Assembly: GCA_041675905.1 (NCBI GenBank)
Contig: JBAYSX010000026.1
Location: 1 to 25,048 of the forward strand
Length of the DNA stretch: 25,048 bases
Source: Sandaracinobacteroides sp041675905
GTDB lineage: Bacteria > Pseudomonadota > Alphaproteobacteria > Sphingomonadales > Sphingomonadaceae
Reading direction: 5' to 3'
Shown here in pieces: positions 14,978 to 22,485 of the stretch. Made by a program: the position numbers and the translations under genes. The notes beneath the pieces are model-generated. The model worked only from the letters and a program-made list of their open reading frames with translations. It made no database searches and was not told where the DNA came from. The number at the start of each line of letters is the position of its first letter. The stretch's first letter is position 1.

Positions 14978-15810
14978 CGGAAGGGCAGGCCTTGCTGCTC
15001 GCCACGGGCGGGCATCTGCTGCTGCTGGCAGTGCTGTCCTTTGGCCTGATCAAGTCGCTGCCGCCAACGCCGCACCAGCCGGACATCACGCCGATCGATT
15101 ATGTCGAGATTGGCCCGGAACCGACGGTGACGGAAGCGCCGAAGCCGTCAATGGATGCCGCCCCGCGCGAGCCGGAACCGCCTGCGCCTGCGCCAGAACC
15201 TGTCCTGCAACCCGCACCACCGGAACCGGTGCCCGATATTTCACCCCAGGATGTGGTGATTGAAGAGCCGGAACCGCAGCCGAAGCCCAAACCAAAACCC
15301 GAACCGAAAAAACCGGCGGAGGCGAAAGCGCCCCTGAAAAAAGAGCCGCTCAAAAAGCCGGAGACATTCAACGCCGGACAGATGGCGGCGTTGATCGACA
15401 AGAATTTGCCCGATGCACCGGCGCGCCCGCGCGACGTTTCGGCGTTCGCCAAATCCATCGAATCCGCCCTGCCGAAAGGCGCGCGCATCAGTCCGCGTCA
15501 GATTGCGACGCTGGAGCAGGCGATTCGATCGCAGATCGCGCCGTGCTGGAATCCCCCGATGGGCGGCGCGGACGTGGCGGAAATGACGGTGGTGCTGCAG
15601 ATTTCGCTGAACCGGGATGGCAGTATCGCCGCGCCGCCAAAGTTTGTCAGCCAGACGGGTGCGACGGCTGGCAATCAGGCCTATGCGCGCGCCTTTGTGG
15701 AAACGGCCAAACGCGCTGTATTACGTTGCGCGCCATTGAGCCTGCCGGCGGACCTTTATGCCCACTGGCGCGAATTTGAACTTAACTTTGATCCGAGGCT
15801 GATGACATGA
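14974..15810 (+). CDS. tolA: Tol-Pal system protein TolA (TonB-like)
   Basis: Inner-membrane-anchored protein that spans the periplasm to reach TolB and Pal. The 278 residues show an N-terminal anchor helix (about 7-27, LLLATGGHLLLLAVLSFGLI), a long Pro/Glu/Lys-rich spacer (about 45-135, with PKPKPKPEPKK repeats) and a globular C-terminal domain (about 165-278) with two cysteines (in APCWNPP and LRCAPL), a common alphaproteobacterial TolA arrangement. Sequence alone is weakly conserved; the position between tolR and tolB is decisive. Start and stop overlap both neighbours by four bases. Confidence 0.92.
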   Translation: MTEGQALLLATGGHLLLLAVLSFGLIKSLPPTPHQPDITPIDYVEIGPEPTVTEAPKPSMDAAPREPEPPAPAPEPVLQPAPPEPVPDISPQDVVIEEPEPQPKPKPKPEPKKPAEAKAPLKKEPLKKPETFNAGQMAALIDKNLPDAPARPRDVSAFAKSIESALPKGARISPRQIATLEQAIRSQIAPCWNPPMGGADVAEMTVVLQISLNRDGSIAAPPKFVSQTGATAGNQAYARAFVETAKRAVLRCAPLSLPADLYAHWREFELNFDPRLMT

Positions 15811-17114
15811 AGCATTTGCTGCTCGCCCTGCTGCTGCTTGCTGCACCCGCCGCCGCCCAGTTGCGGGTGGACATTACCAGCGGTGTTGCGGCCCCGATGC
15901 CGATTGCCGTGCCGGGATTTCCGACGGCGGCCATCACCGAAACCCCGGCCGGCAGTACGGCGGCGCTGGGCCGGCAGATCGCCGGCATCATATCCAACAA
16001 TCTCGGTGGATCAGGGTTGTTCCGCCCGATCAACGAGGCAGCCTTTCCCGCGCCCGGCATGGCGCAGGTGCAGGCGCCGCAATTCACCGCTTTCCGCACA
16101 GCGGCGGCGCAGGCGCTGGTGACGGGTTTCGTCACTGCCAATGGCGACGGCACGCTGACGGTGGGCTGTTACCTCTATGATGTGTTCGCCGAGCAGGAAC
16201 TGGTGCGTCAGGGCTTCACCGTGACACCGGCGGGCTGGCGGCGGGCGGCGCATAAATGTTCGGATCTGGTCTATTCGCGCCTTACCGGCGAAAGCGGCTA
16301 TTTCGACAGCCGCGTCGTCTATGTGGCCGAGACGGGACCGCGCACGAAGCGGATCAAGCGGCTGGCGATCATGGATCAGGATGGCGCGAACCACCGCTAT
16401 CTGACGAGCGGGCAATCGCTGGTACTGATGCCGCGTTTTTCACCGGCGGACGAGACGCTTGCCTATATGAGCTTCGTCAACGACCGCCCCCGCGTGTGGG
16501 TCTATAATATCAGCACCGGTCAGCAACAGGCGGTGGGCGACTTCAACTCGATGACTTTTGCGCCACGCTTTTCGCCGGATGGGCGCAAGCTGGCGTTTTC
16601 GGTGATGCGCGGCGGGAATTCCGCGATCTACGCCTGGGACATCGCCAGCCGCAGTTCCACGCAATTGACCGGCGGCGGCGCAATCGACACGTCGCCCAGC
16701 TACTCCCCCGATGGCAAACAGATCGTGTTCGAGAGTGACCGGGGCGGCAGCCAGCAGCTTTATGTGATGAACGCCGATGGCTCGAACCCGCGTCGAATCA
16801 CTTTCGGCAGCGGTCGGGCGGGGAGCCCGGTATGGAGTCCGCGTGGCGATCTGATCGCCTTTACCCGCATGGATGGCGGCAAATTCCGCGTCGCCGTGAT
16901 TCGCCCGGACGGCAGTGGCGAACGGCTGTTGACGGACAGCTGGCAGGACGAGGGACCGAACTGGTCGCCCAATGGCCGGGTGATCCTGTTCAGCCGTACC
17001 GAGCGCAATGGCAGCACCAGCTTGCGTTCGATTGACCTGACCGGGCGCAACGACCGGCGCATCCCGACGCCTGTCGATGCCAGCGATCCGGCCTGGGGAC
17101 CATTATTGCCCTGA
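15807..17114 (+). CDS. tolB: Tol-Pal system beta-propeller protein TolB
   Basis: Periplasmic protein that shuttles between Pal and TolA. The 435 residues have a clear signal peptide (MKHLLLALLLLAAPAAAQ), an N-terminal alpha/beta domain (about 20-160) and a C-terminal six-bladed propeller. WD40-like 'FSPDG' blade repeats can be read at PRFSPADETLAY, PRFSPDGRKLAF, PSYSPDGKQIVF, PVWSPRGDLIAF and PNWSPNGRVILF. Start overlaps the tolA stop (ATGA). A 124-base gap separates it from pal. Confidence 0.96.
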   Translation: MKHLLLALLLLAAPAAAQLRVDITSGVAAPMPIAVPGFPTAAITETPAGSTAALGRQIAGIISNNLGGSGLFRPINEAAFPAPGMAQVQAPQFTAFRTAAAQALVTGFVTANGDGTLTVGCYLYDVFAEQELVRQGFTVTPAGWRRAAHKCSDLVYSRLTGESGYFDSRVVYVAETGPRTKRIKRLAIMDQDGANHRYLTSGQSLVLMPRFSPADETLAYMSFVNDRPRVWVYNISTGQQQAVGDFNSMTFAPRFSPDGRKLAFSVMRGGNSAIYAWDIASRSSTQLTGGGAIDTSPSYSPDGKQIVFESDRGGSQQLYVMNADGSNPRRITFGSGRAGSPVWSPRGDLIAFTRMDGGKFRVAVIRPDGSGERLLTDSWQDEGPNWSPNGRVILFSRTERNGSTSLRSIDLTGRNDRRIPTPVDASDPAWGPLLP

Positions 17115-17238
17115 CACATTATTGCGCGTGAACCAGTTGGCGCACTTGCATGACACTTGCTTCTTTGCCAAATGTCGTCAATCAGTTGGCGGCACCGCTT
17201 ACGTGCGGTCGGCAGAGTTTGTCGGGAGAGAAGAAGCC

Positions 17239-17775
17239 ATGCAGAAGAAGTTTCCGTTGCTGTTCGTCGCGGTCGCCACTCTTGGCCTCGCCGCCTGCGC
17301 CAAAAAGGACCTGCCGCCACCGCCGCCGCCGGCTGCGCCCCCGCCCGCGGCGACAGACGCGCCGGCTACTGTGCCGCCCGCCGAACCTGTTGGCACCACC
17401 AGCTTCGATTCGCTGCAGGAAGAATTCTCGCAAGCCGTCGGCAGCGACACCGTGCTGTTTGCGTTTGACAGCTATGCGATTGACGAAACAGCACGGCAAA
17501 CGCTGGGCAATCAGGCCGAGTGGCTGCAACGCTATCCGGGCATCCGCGCCACCATCGAAGGCCATGCCGACGAACGCGGCACGCGTGAATATAACCTCGC
17601 GCTGGGCGAACGTCGCGCCAATGCCGCCAAGAATTTTCTTGCGGCGCAAGGTGTCAACACGGGCCGCCTTTCGGTAATCAGCTACGGCAAGGAACGCCCG
17701 GCGGTCGAAGGCTCGAACGAGGAAGCCTGGGCACAAAACCGCCGGGCCAAGACGGTCGTTTCGGGTAACAAGTAA
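17239..17775 (+). CDS. pal: Peptidoglycan-associated lipoprotein Pal
   Basis: Outer-membrane lipoprotein that binds peptidoglycan and TolB. The 178 residues have a lipobox LGLAAC with lipidated Cys20, a Pro/Ala-rich linker (about 25-55), and an OmpA-like domain (about 70-175) with VLFAFDSYAID, 'IEGHADERGTREYNLALGERRA' and 'RRAKTVV', which carry the diaminopimelate-contacting residues of the family. The ATG at 17239 is chosen because it places the signal peptide at the N-terminus and follows GAGAGAAGAAG; a longer in-frame reading back to 17077 overlaps tolB and is not needed. No cpoB (ybgF) follows; ispG does. Confidence 0.96.
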   Translation: MQKKFPLLFVAVATLGLAACAKKDLPPPPPPAAPPPAATDAPATVPPAEPVGTTSFDSLQEEFSQAVGSDTVLFAFDSYAIDETARQTLGNQAEWLQRYPGIRATIEGHADERGTREYNLALGERRANAAKNFLAAQGVNTGRLSVISYGKERPAVEGSNEEAWAQNRRAKTVVSGNK

Positions 17776-17790
17776 AAGGAGCAGTCCGCC

Positions 17791-18924
17791 ATATCTTCGA
17801 TCAGACCCTGGCGGGATATCACGCGTCGGAAGGCGCGTCAGGTGATGGTGGGGCGCGTGGCCATTGGCGGCGACGCGCCCATCTCTGTGCAAACCATGAC
17901 CAACACGCCAACCGAAGATGCGGTGGCGACGATTGACCAGATTCGCGCGTGTGAAGAAGCGGGGGCGGATCTGATCCGCGTATCCTGCCCGACACCGGAA
18001 TCGACGGCGGCGTTAAAGACAATCACGCGCGCAGCGCAAATTCCGGTGATTGCGGATATTCATTTCCACTATCAGCGGGCGCTGGAAGCCGCGGACGCCG
18101 GTGCGGCCTGCTTGCGGATCAATCCCGGCAATATTGGCTCGACCGAGCGGGTGAAGGAAGTGGTGCGGGCGGCACGCGCCAATGGCTGCTCGATTCGCAT
18201 CGGCGTCAATGGCGGGAGCCTCGAAAAACATCTGCTTGAACGCTATGGCGAGCCATGCCCGGAAGCGCTGGTCGAAAGCGCGCTGGAACATGCGAAGCTG
18301 CTGGAAGACCAGGATTTTCACGAATTCAAGATTTCGGTGAAGGCCTCCGATGTCTTTCTGGCGGTTGCCGCCTATTCCGAACTGGCGGCGCGCACCGATT
18401 ATCCGCTGCACCTCGGGATTACGGAAGCTGGCGGGCTGATCGGCGGCACGGTGAAATCCTCGATCGGCCTTGGCATGCTGCTGTGGTCGGGCGTGGGAGA
18501 TACGATTCGCGTGTCCCTGTCGGCGGACCCGGTCGAGGAAGTGAAGGTCGGCTATCATATCCTGAAATCGCTCGGCATCCGCTCGCGCGGGGTGAAGGTG
18601 ATTTCCTGCCCGTCCTGCTCGCGCCAGGGTTTCGATGTCGTGAAGACGGTGGAGACGCTGGAAGCGCGGCTGGCGCATATCACCACGCCGCTATCGCTTT
18701 CCGTTCTGGGTTGTGTCGTGAATGGTCCGGGCGAGGCGCGGGAAACCGACATCGGGCTGACCGGTGGCGGCAATGGCCGGCATATGGTCTATCTGTCTGG
18801 CGTCAGCGATCACCAGATTGATGACGCGCGCATGCTCGACCATATTGTCGAACTGGTGGAAAAAAAGGCCGCCGAGATCGACGCCGAAAATCAGGCAGCG
18901 GCGGCACGGGTCGCAGCGGAATAA
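17791..18924 (+). CDS. ispG: (E)-4-hydroxy-3-methylbut-2-enyl-diphosphate synthase
   Basis: Iron-sulfur enzyme of the MEP isoprenoid pathway, reducing MEcPP to HMBPP. The TIM-barrel part opens with VGRVAIGGDAPISVQTMTN, and the cluster ligands lie in SCPSCSRQGFD and LGCVVNGPGEA. Canonical starts are only GTG 17842 and ATG 17845, which would remove the conserved RRKARQV segment. The frame stays open upstream to the pal stop, with the run SSIRPWRDITRRKARQ, very like the N-terminus expected of sphingomonad IspG (recalled, not searched). An ATA at 17791 stands where ATG should be, nine bases after AAGGAG. I take the ATA as start, giving 377 residues. The gene follows pal by 15 bases and is probably co-transcribed. 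Confidence 0.93.
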   Translation: MSSIRPWRDITRRKARQVMVGRVAIGGDAPISVQTMTNTPTEDAVATIDQIRACEEAGADLIRVSCPTPESTAALKTITRAAQIPVIADIHFHYQRALEAADAGAACLRINPGNIGSTERVKEVVRAARANGCSIRIGVNGGSLEKHLLERYGEPCPEALVESALEHAKLLEDQDFHEFKISVKASDVFLAVAAYSELAARTDYPLHLGITEAGGLIGGTVKSSIGLGMLLWSGVGDTIRVSLSADPVEEVKVGYHILKSLGIRSRGVKVISCPSCSRQGFDVVKTVETLEARLAHITTPLSLSVLGCVVNGPGEARETDIGLTGGGNGRHMVYLSGVSDHQIDDARMLDHIVELVEKKAAEIDAENQAAAARVAAE

Positions 18925-18970
18925 CAGCGCCCTTTCCGGGCAAAAAATTCGCCGTGGTGACAAACGGCTT

Positions 18971-18999
18971 TTGCAAGGTGGGTGATGCACTGCTATCGC
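18971..18999 (+). promoter_or_regulatory. Possible promoter placing the hisS start at or near the 5' end
   Basis: TTGCAA (18971-18976) and TATCGC (18994-18999, within GCTATCGC) are 17 bases apart. The -10 ends 8 bases before the hisS ATG, so transcription would begin at about the ATG itself. There is no Shine-Dalgarno before hisS, which fits a leaderless message. Confidence 0.35.
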
Positions 19000-19007
19000 C
19001 CGCCGCC

Positions 19008-20264
19008 ATGAGCAAGTATCGCCCCGAAAAAATCGCGCCCGTGCGCGGCATGCAGGATTTTCTGGGGACGGACGCGGAAAAGTTTGAGCATGTGGTGGCG
19101 CTGTTCCACGACGTGGGACGGCGGTTCGGCTTTCGTCCCGCTCAGGTGCCCGTGGTGGAACAGACGCGGGTATTTCAGCGCACGCTGGGTGAGACAACCG
19201 ATGTCGTCGCCAAGGAGATGTATAGTTTCGACGATCGCAGCGGTGAATCGCTGAGTTTGCGGCCGGAATTTACCGCCGGCATTTGTCGCGCCTATATTTC
19301 CGAGGGCTGGCAGCAATTCGCGCCGCTGAAACTGATGACCCATGGTGCGCTGTTCCGTTATGAACGGCCGCAAAAGGGCCGCTATCGCCAGTTCCACCAG
19401 ATCGACGCCGAGATTATCGGTGCGGACGAGCCGGCGGCGGATGTCGAACTATTGTCCTTCGCCGATATATTATTGCGCGAACTGGGGATCGGCGGCGTCA
19501 CGCTGCAACTCAACACGCTGGGCGATGCCGAAACGCGGGCGGCCTGGCGCGAGGCGCTGGTGGCGCATTTTTCCGCGCATCAGGATTCGCTTTCCGCTGA
19601 CAGCCAGCGGCGGCTGCTGACGAATCCGCTGCGCATCCTTGATAGCAAGGATGCAGCGGACCAGGCGCTGGTGGCCGACGCGCCCGAGATCGATGCGTAT
19701 CTTACCGCGGAAGCCGGGCAGTTTTTCGAGAAAGTGATTCGCGGCCTCGAAGCTTCGGGCGTGGATTACACGCGTAATGCGCGGCTGGTGCGCGGCTTCG
19801 ATTATTACCGCCATACAGCCTTTGAATTTGTGACGGACCGGCTGGGCGCGCAGGGAACCGTGCTGGGCGGTGGCCGCTATGACGGACTGATCGGCGCGAT
19901 GGGCGGGCCGGAAACGCCGGCAGTTGGCTGGGCGGCGGGGATCGAGCGGCTGATGCTGCTGGTTGATGCGCCGGCACCCGCAGCGGTGACGGTCGCGGTG
20001 GTGCCGTTGGGCGATGCAGCGGAAGTCCAGGCACTGGTATTGCTGGCGGAATTGCGTAGCCACGGCATCGCCGCCGAACAGGGATGGCGCGGCTCGATGA
20101 AGAAACGCATGGAGCGGGCCGGGAAAAGCGGCGCGCATTATGCGGTGATTCTCGGCGAGGATGAACTGGCGGCGGGTAAAGTTACGCTGCGCGATTTGCG
20201 CGATGGCAGCCAGCAGCAGGTCGCGCGTGATTCGCTGCCTGGCATTTTGCAGGAGTCGCGTTGA
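19008..20264 (+). CDS. hisS: Histidine-tRNA ligase
   Basis: Class II aminoacyl-tRNA synthetase that charges tRNA-His; 418 residues. Visible motifs are the N-terminal APVRGMQDF, motif 2 'HGALFRYERPQKGRYRQFHQIDAEIIG', the histidine-binding 'LVRGFDYYRHTAFEF', 'GGGRYDGLIGAMGG', and motif 3 'AVGWAAGIERLML', followed by the C-terminal anticodon-binding domain. The ATG at 19008 (MSKYRPEKI) gives the family N-terminus; a GTG at 18954 in the same frame would add unlikely residues. No ribosome binding site is visible. The stop overlaps the prfA start (TGATG). Confidence 0.96.
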   Translation: MSKYRPEKIAPVRGMQDFLGTDAEKFEHVVALFHDVGRRFGFRPAQVPVVEQTRVFQRTLGETTDVVAKEMYSFDDRSGESLSLRPEFTAGICRAYISEGWQQFAPLKLMTHGALFRYERPQKGRYRQFHQIDAEIIGADEPAADVELLSFADILLRELGIGGVTLQLNTLGDAETRAAWREALVAHFSAHQDSLSADSQRRLLTNPLRILDSKDAADQALVADAPEIDAYLTAEAGQFFEKVIRGLEASGVDYTRNARLVRGFDYYRHTAFEFVTDRLGAQGTVLGGGRYDGLIGAMGGPETPAVGWAAGIERLMLLVDAPAPAAVTVAVVPLGDAAEVQALVLLAELRSHGIAAEQGWRGSMKKRMERAGKSGAHYAVILGEDELAAGKVTLRDLRDGSQQQVARDSLPGILQESR

Positions 20265-21352
20265 TGGCCGCGCTGGATAATGCGCGGTTGCGCCAGATTG
20301 TCGATCGTGCTGCCGCCCTGTCGGCGGAATTGGCCGCGCCCGATCTCCCGACCGACAAATTCATCGCGCTTTCCCGCGATTATGCCGAATTGTCCCCCGT
20401 TGCGGAGGCCGCGGCCGACTTGCTGAAGGCGCGCGCGGAACTGCAGGATTTGCAGGCGCTGCTCGACGATTCGCAATCGGACGTTGAAATGCGCGATCTG
20501 GCGGAAGCCGAGATCGACGACTTGCGGGAACAGCTCCCCGCCGCCGAACGGGAACTGGCGCTGCGGCTGTTGCCGAAGGATGCGGCAGACGAGCGTTCGG
20601 CAATTCTCGAAATCCGCGCCGGAACCGGCGGCGACGAGGCAGCGCTGTTCGCCGGCGATCTGGCGCGCATGTACCAGCGTTATGCTGAATTGCGTGGCTG
20701 GCGGGTGGAAATGATCAGCGCGTCGGCCGCGGATGTCGGCGGCTATAAGGAACTTGTGCTGGGCGTGTCCGGCGAAGGCGTGTTTGCCCGGCTGAAGTAT
20801 GAAAGCGGCGTGCATCGCGTGCAACGGGTGCCGGCGACCGAAGCCTCGGGGCGGATTCATACCTCCGCAGCCACGGTCGCTGTGCTTCCGGAAGCCGAGG
20901 AAGTAGATGTGCAGATCGACGACAAGGATTTGCGCATCGATGTGTTTCGTTCGTCCGGGCCGGGCGGTCAGTCAGTGAATACCACCGATTCGGCAGTGCG
21001 CATCACGCACTTGCCGACCGGGCTGATTGTCAGCCAGCAGGATGAAAAGAGCCAGCACAAGAACAAGGCCAAGGCCATGAAGGTGTTGCGGGCGCGGCTG
21101 TTCGAGCTGGAACGGGAAAAGCTGGCATCCGCCCGCGCCGCTGACCGGCGGTCGATGGTGGGATCAGGCGACCGCTCGGAACGCATTCGTACCTATAATT
21201 TCCCGCAAGGGCGGGTGACGGACCACCGCATCGGGCTGACGCTGCACCGGCTGACCGAAATTCTCGAAGGCGATGGTCTCGAAGAACTGGTGCAGGCGCT
21301 GATTGCCGAGGACCAGGCCGCCCGACTCGTCGCGCTTGATGACGCCGCCTGA
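20264..21352 (+). CDS. prfA: Peptide chain release factor 1
   Basis: Reads UAA and UAG and triggers peptide release; 362 residues, standard. The stop-codon-reading tripeptide PAT is in RVPATEASGRIHTSAATVAVLPE and the catalytic GGQ is at residues 234-236 in SSGPGGQSVNTT. PAT, rather than SPF, distinguishes RF1 from RF2. The ATG at 20264 overlaps the hisS stop; AGGAG lies 8 bases upstream, so it is preferred over a TTG one codon earlier. prmC, whose product methylates the GGQ glutamine, overlaps the 3' end, the usual pairing. Confidence 0.97.
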   Translation: MAALDNARLRQIVDRAAALSAELAAPDLPTDKFIALSRDYAELSPVAEAAADLLKARAELQDLQALLDDSQSDVEMRDLAEAEIDDLREQLPAAERELALRLLPKDAADERSAILEIRAGTGGDEAALFAGDLARMYQRYAELRGWRVEMISASAADVGGYKELVLGVSGEGVFARLKYESGVHRVQRVPATEASGRIHTSAATVAVLPEAEEVDVQIDDKDLRIDVFRSSGPGGQSVNTTDSAVRITHLPTGLIVSQQDEKSQHKNKAKAMKVLRARLFELEREKLASARAADRRSMVGSGDRSERIRTYNFPQGRVTDHRIGLTLHRLTEILEGDGLEELVQALIAEDQAARLVALDDAA

Positions 21353-22163
21353 CTGCGACCGCCATCGGCTGTTACGGGAAGCGGTGGCAGTGCTTCCGGG
21401 CGATACGCCGCGCCTCGACGCCGAATTATTGCTGGCGCATGCGCTGGGCGAATCACGCCTGGAGATGCTGGCAGGCCGGGAGCCGATAGAGCAAGCCGCG
21501 CAACAGCGCTTCGCCGCATTGCTGGAACGGCGGCGGCTGCACGAGCCGGTGGCCTATATTATGGAAGAACGGGAATTCTGGTCCCTGCTGCTGCGGGTAA
21601 CCCCGGATGTGCTGGTGCCCCGGGCTGACAGCGAAACGTTGATCGTGGCGGCGCTGGAATCCGGAATCGCGCCACGCCGGATTCTCGATCTCGGCACGGG
21701 GAGCGGCGCATTGTTACTGGCGGCGTTGTCCGAATGGCCCGAAGCACTCGGCGTCGGGGTCGATCGTTCTTTCGCCGCGTTGATGATCGCGCGGGAGAAC
21801 GCCCGCCGGTTGAGGCTTGATGACCGCGCGCTGTTTATAGCTGGAGACTGGGGCAATGCCCTGGCGGGGCGATTCGACCTGCTGTTGTGCAATCCGCCCT
21901 ATGTGGAAACCGCAGCGGACCTCGCCCCCGACGTGGTGGAATATGAACCGTATGGCGCGCTTTTCGCCGGCACGGACGGGCTGGACGAATATTGTAGATT
22001 GTTGCCGGAAGTCCGGTCTCTGCTGACCCCGGGCGGCGTCGCCATTTTCGAATTTGGCGCGGGCCAGGAGCAGGCGCTGGCGCGACTGGCCGGCGAATCG
22101 GGACTGGAAGCAACGTTTCGCGCCGATCTTTCCGGCAAGCCCCGCGCAATAATTTTGCGATAA
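21339..22163 (+). CDS. prmC: Release factor glutamine methyltransferase
   Basis: SAM-dependent enzyme that N5-methylates the GGQ glutamine of release factors. In 274 residues: an N-terminal helical substrate domain (about 1-80), the SAM-binding motif ILDLGTGSGALLLA, and the catalytic NPPY (at about 21890-21901) followed by VETAADLAPDVVEYEP, as in the HemK family. The ATG at 21339 lies inside the last codons of prfA (14-base overlap); a GTG further upstream is possible but would only lengthen the overlap. Translation is presumably coupled to prfA. Confidence 0.95.
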   Translation: MTPPDCDRHRLLREAVAVLPGDTPRLDAELLLAHALGESRLEMLAGREPIEQAAQQRFAALLERRRLHEPVAYIMEEREFWSLLLRVTPDVLVPRADSETLIVAALESGIAPRRILDLGTGSGALLLAALSEWPEALGVGVDRSFAALMIARENARRLRLDDRALFIAGDWGNALAGRFDLLLCNPPYVETAADLAPDVVEYEPYGALFAGTDGLDEYCRLLPEVRSLLTPGGVAIFEFGAGQEQALARLAGESGLEATFRADLSGKPRAIILR

Positions 22164-22485
22164 TCTGCGCATCTGCTGCGGTTACGGGCTTGGCAAGGGG
22201 GGTGGTAACCACTAGATGGAGAGGAGCAGCTTTGTCGGTCGTACCGGACGACGCTCGCGGAACACCCAATGTCTGAGCTTCGCGCGGGGGTAAATCTCCC
22301 GATTGTGACCATACAGGCGACCGGGTGGCGAGCAGGCGAGGGTGATGGCCGTTGACGGGCTTTCCGGCTTGAAACGCACATCGGACGATCGCGCCACAGG
22401 GCGATCCGGTTTCGGACAGGCAGGGGTGCAAGACCGGCCGGGAGGTAAAAGTGCCTTCTGGTCCTGGCGAGGACGGAAATATTCT
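22164..22485 (+). promoter_or_regulatory. Long untranslated, probably structured leader of the DUF4167 gene
   Basis: About 320 bases without a supported gene. The last 100 can form several local hairpins: 22387-22392 with 22401-22406; GGAGG 22441-22445 with CCTTC 22454-22458; and GTCCT 22461-22465 with AGGAC 22470-22474 on a GGCG loop, which would hide the GAGG nearest the ATG. A GGGAGG followed 5 bases later by GTG at 22451 opens a 46-codon frame overlapping the gene. No tRNA or known riboswitch motif was recognised; a small RNA cannot be excluded. Confidence 0.3.

Noticed and set aside
17115..17238. Promoter for pal in the tolB-pal gap (TTGCAT, 17 bases, CAAATG)
   Set aside because: The -10 matches in only three of six positions and no other support was found; read-through from tolB is enough.
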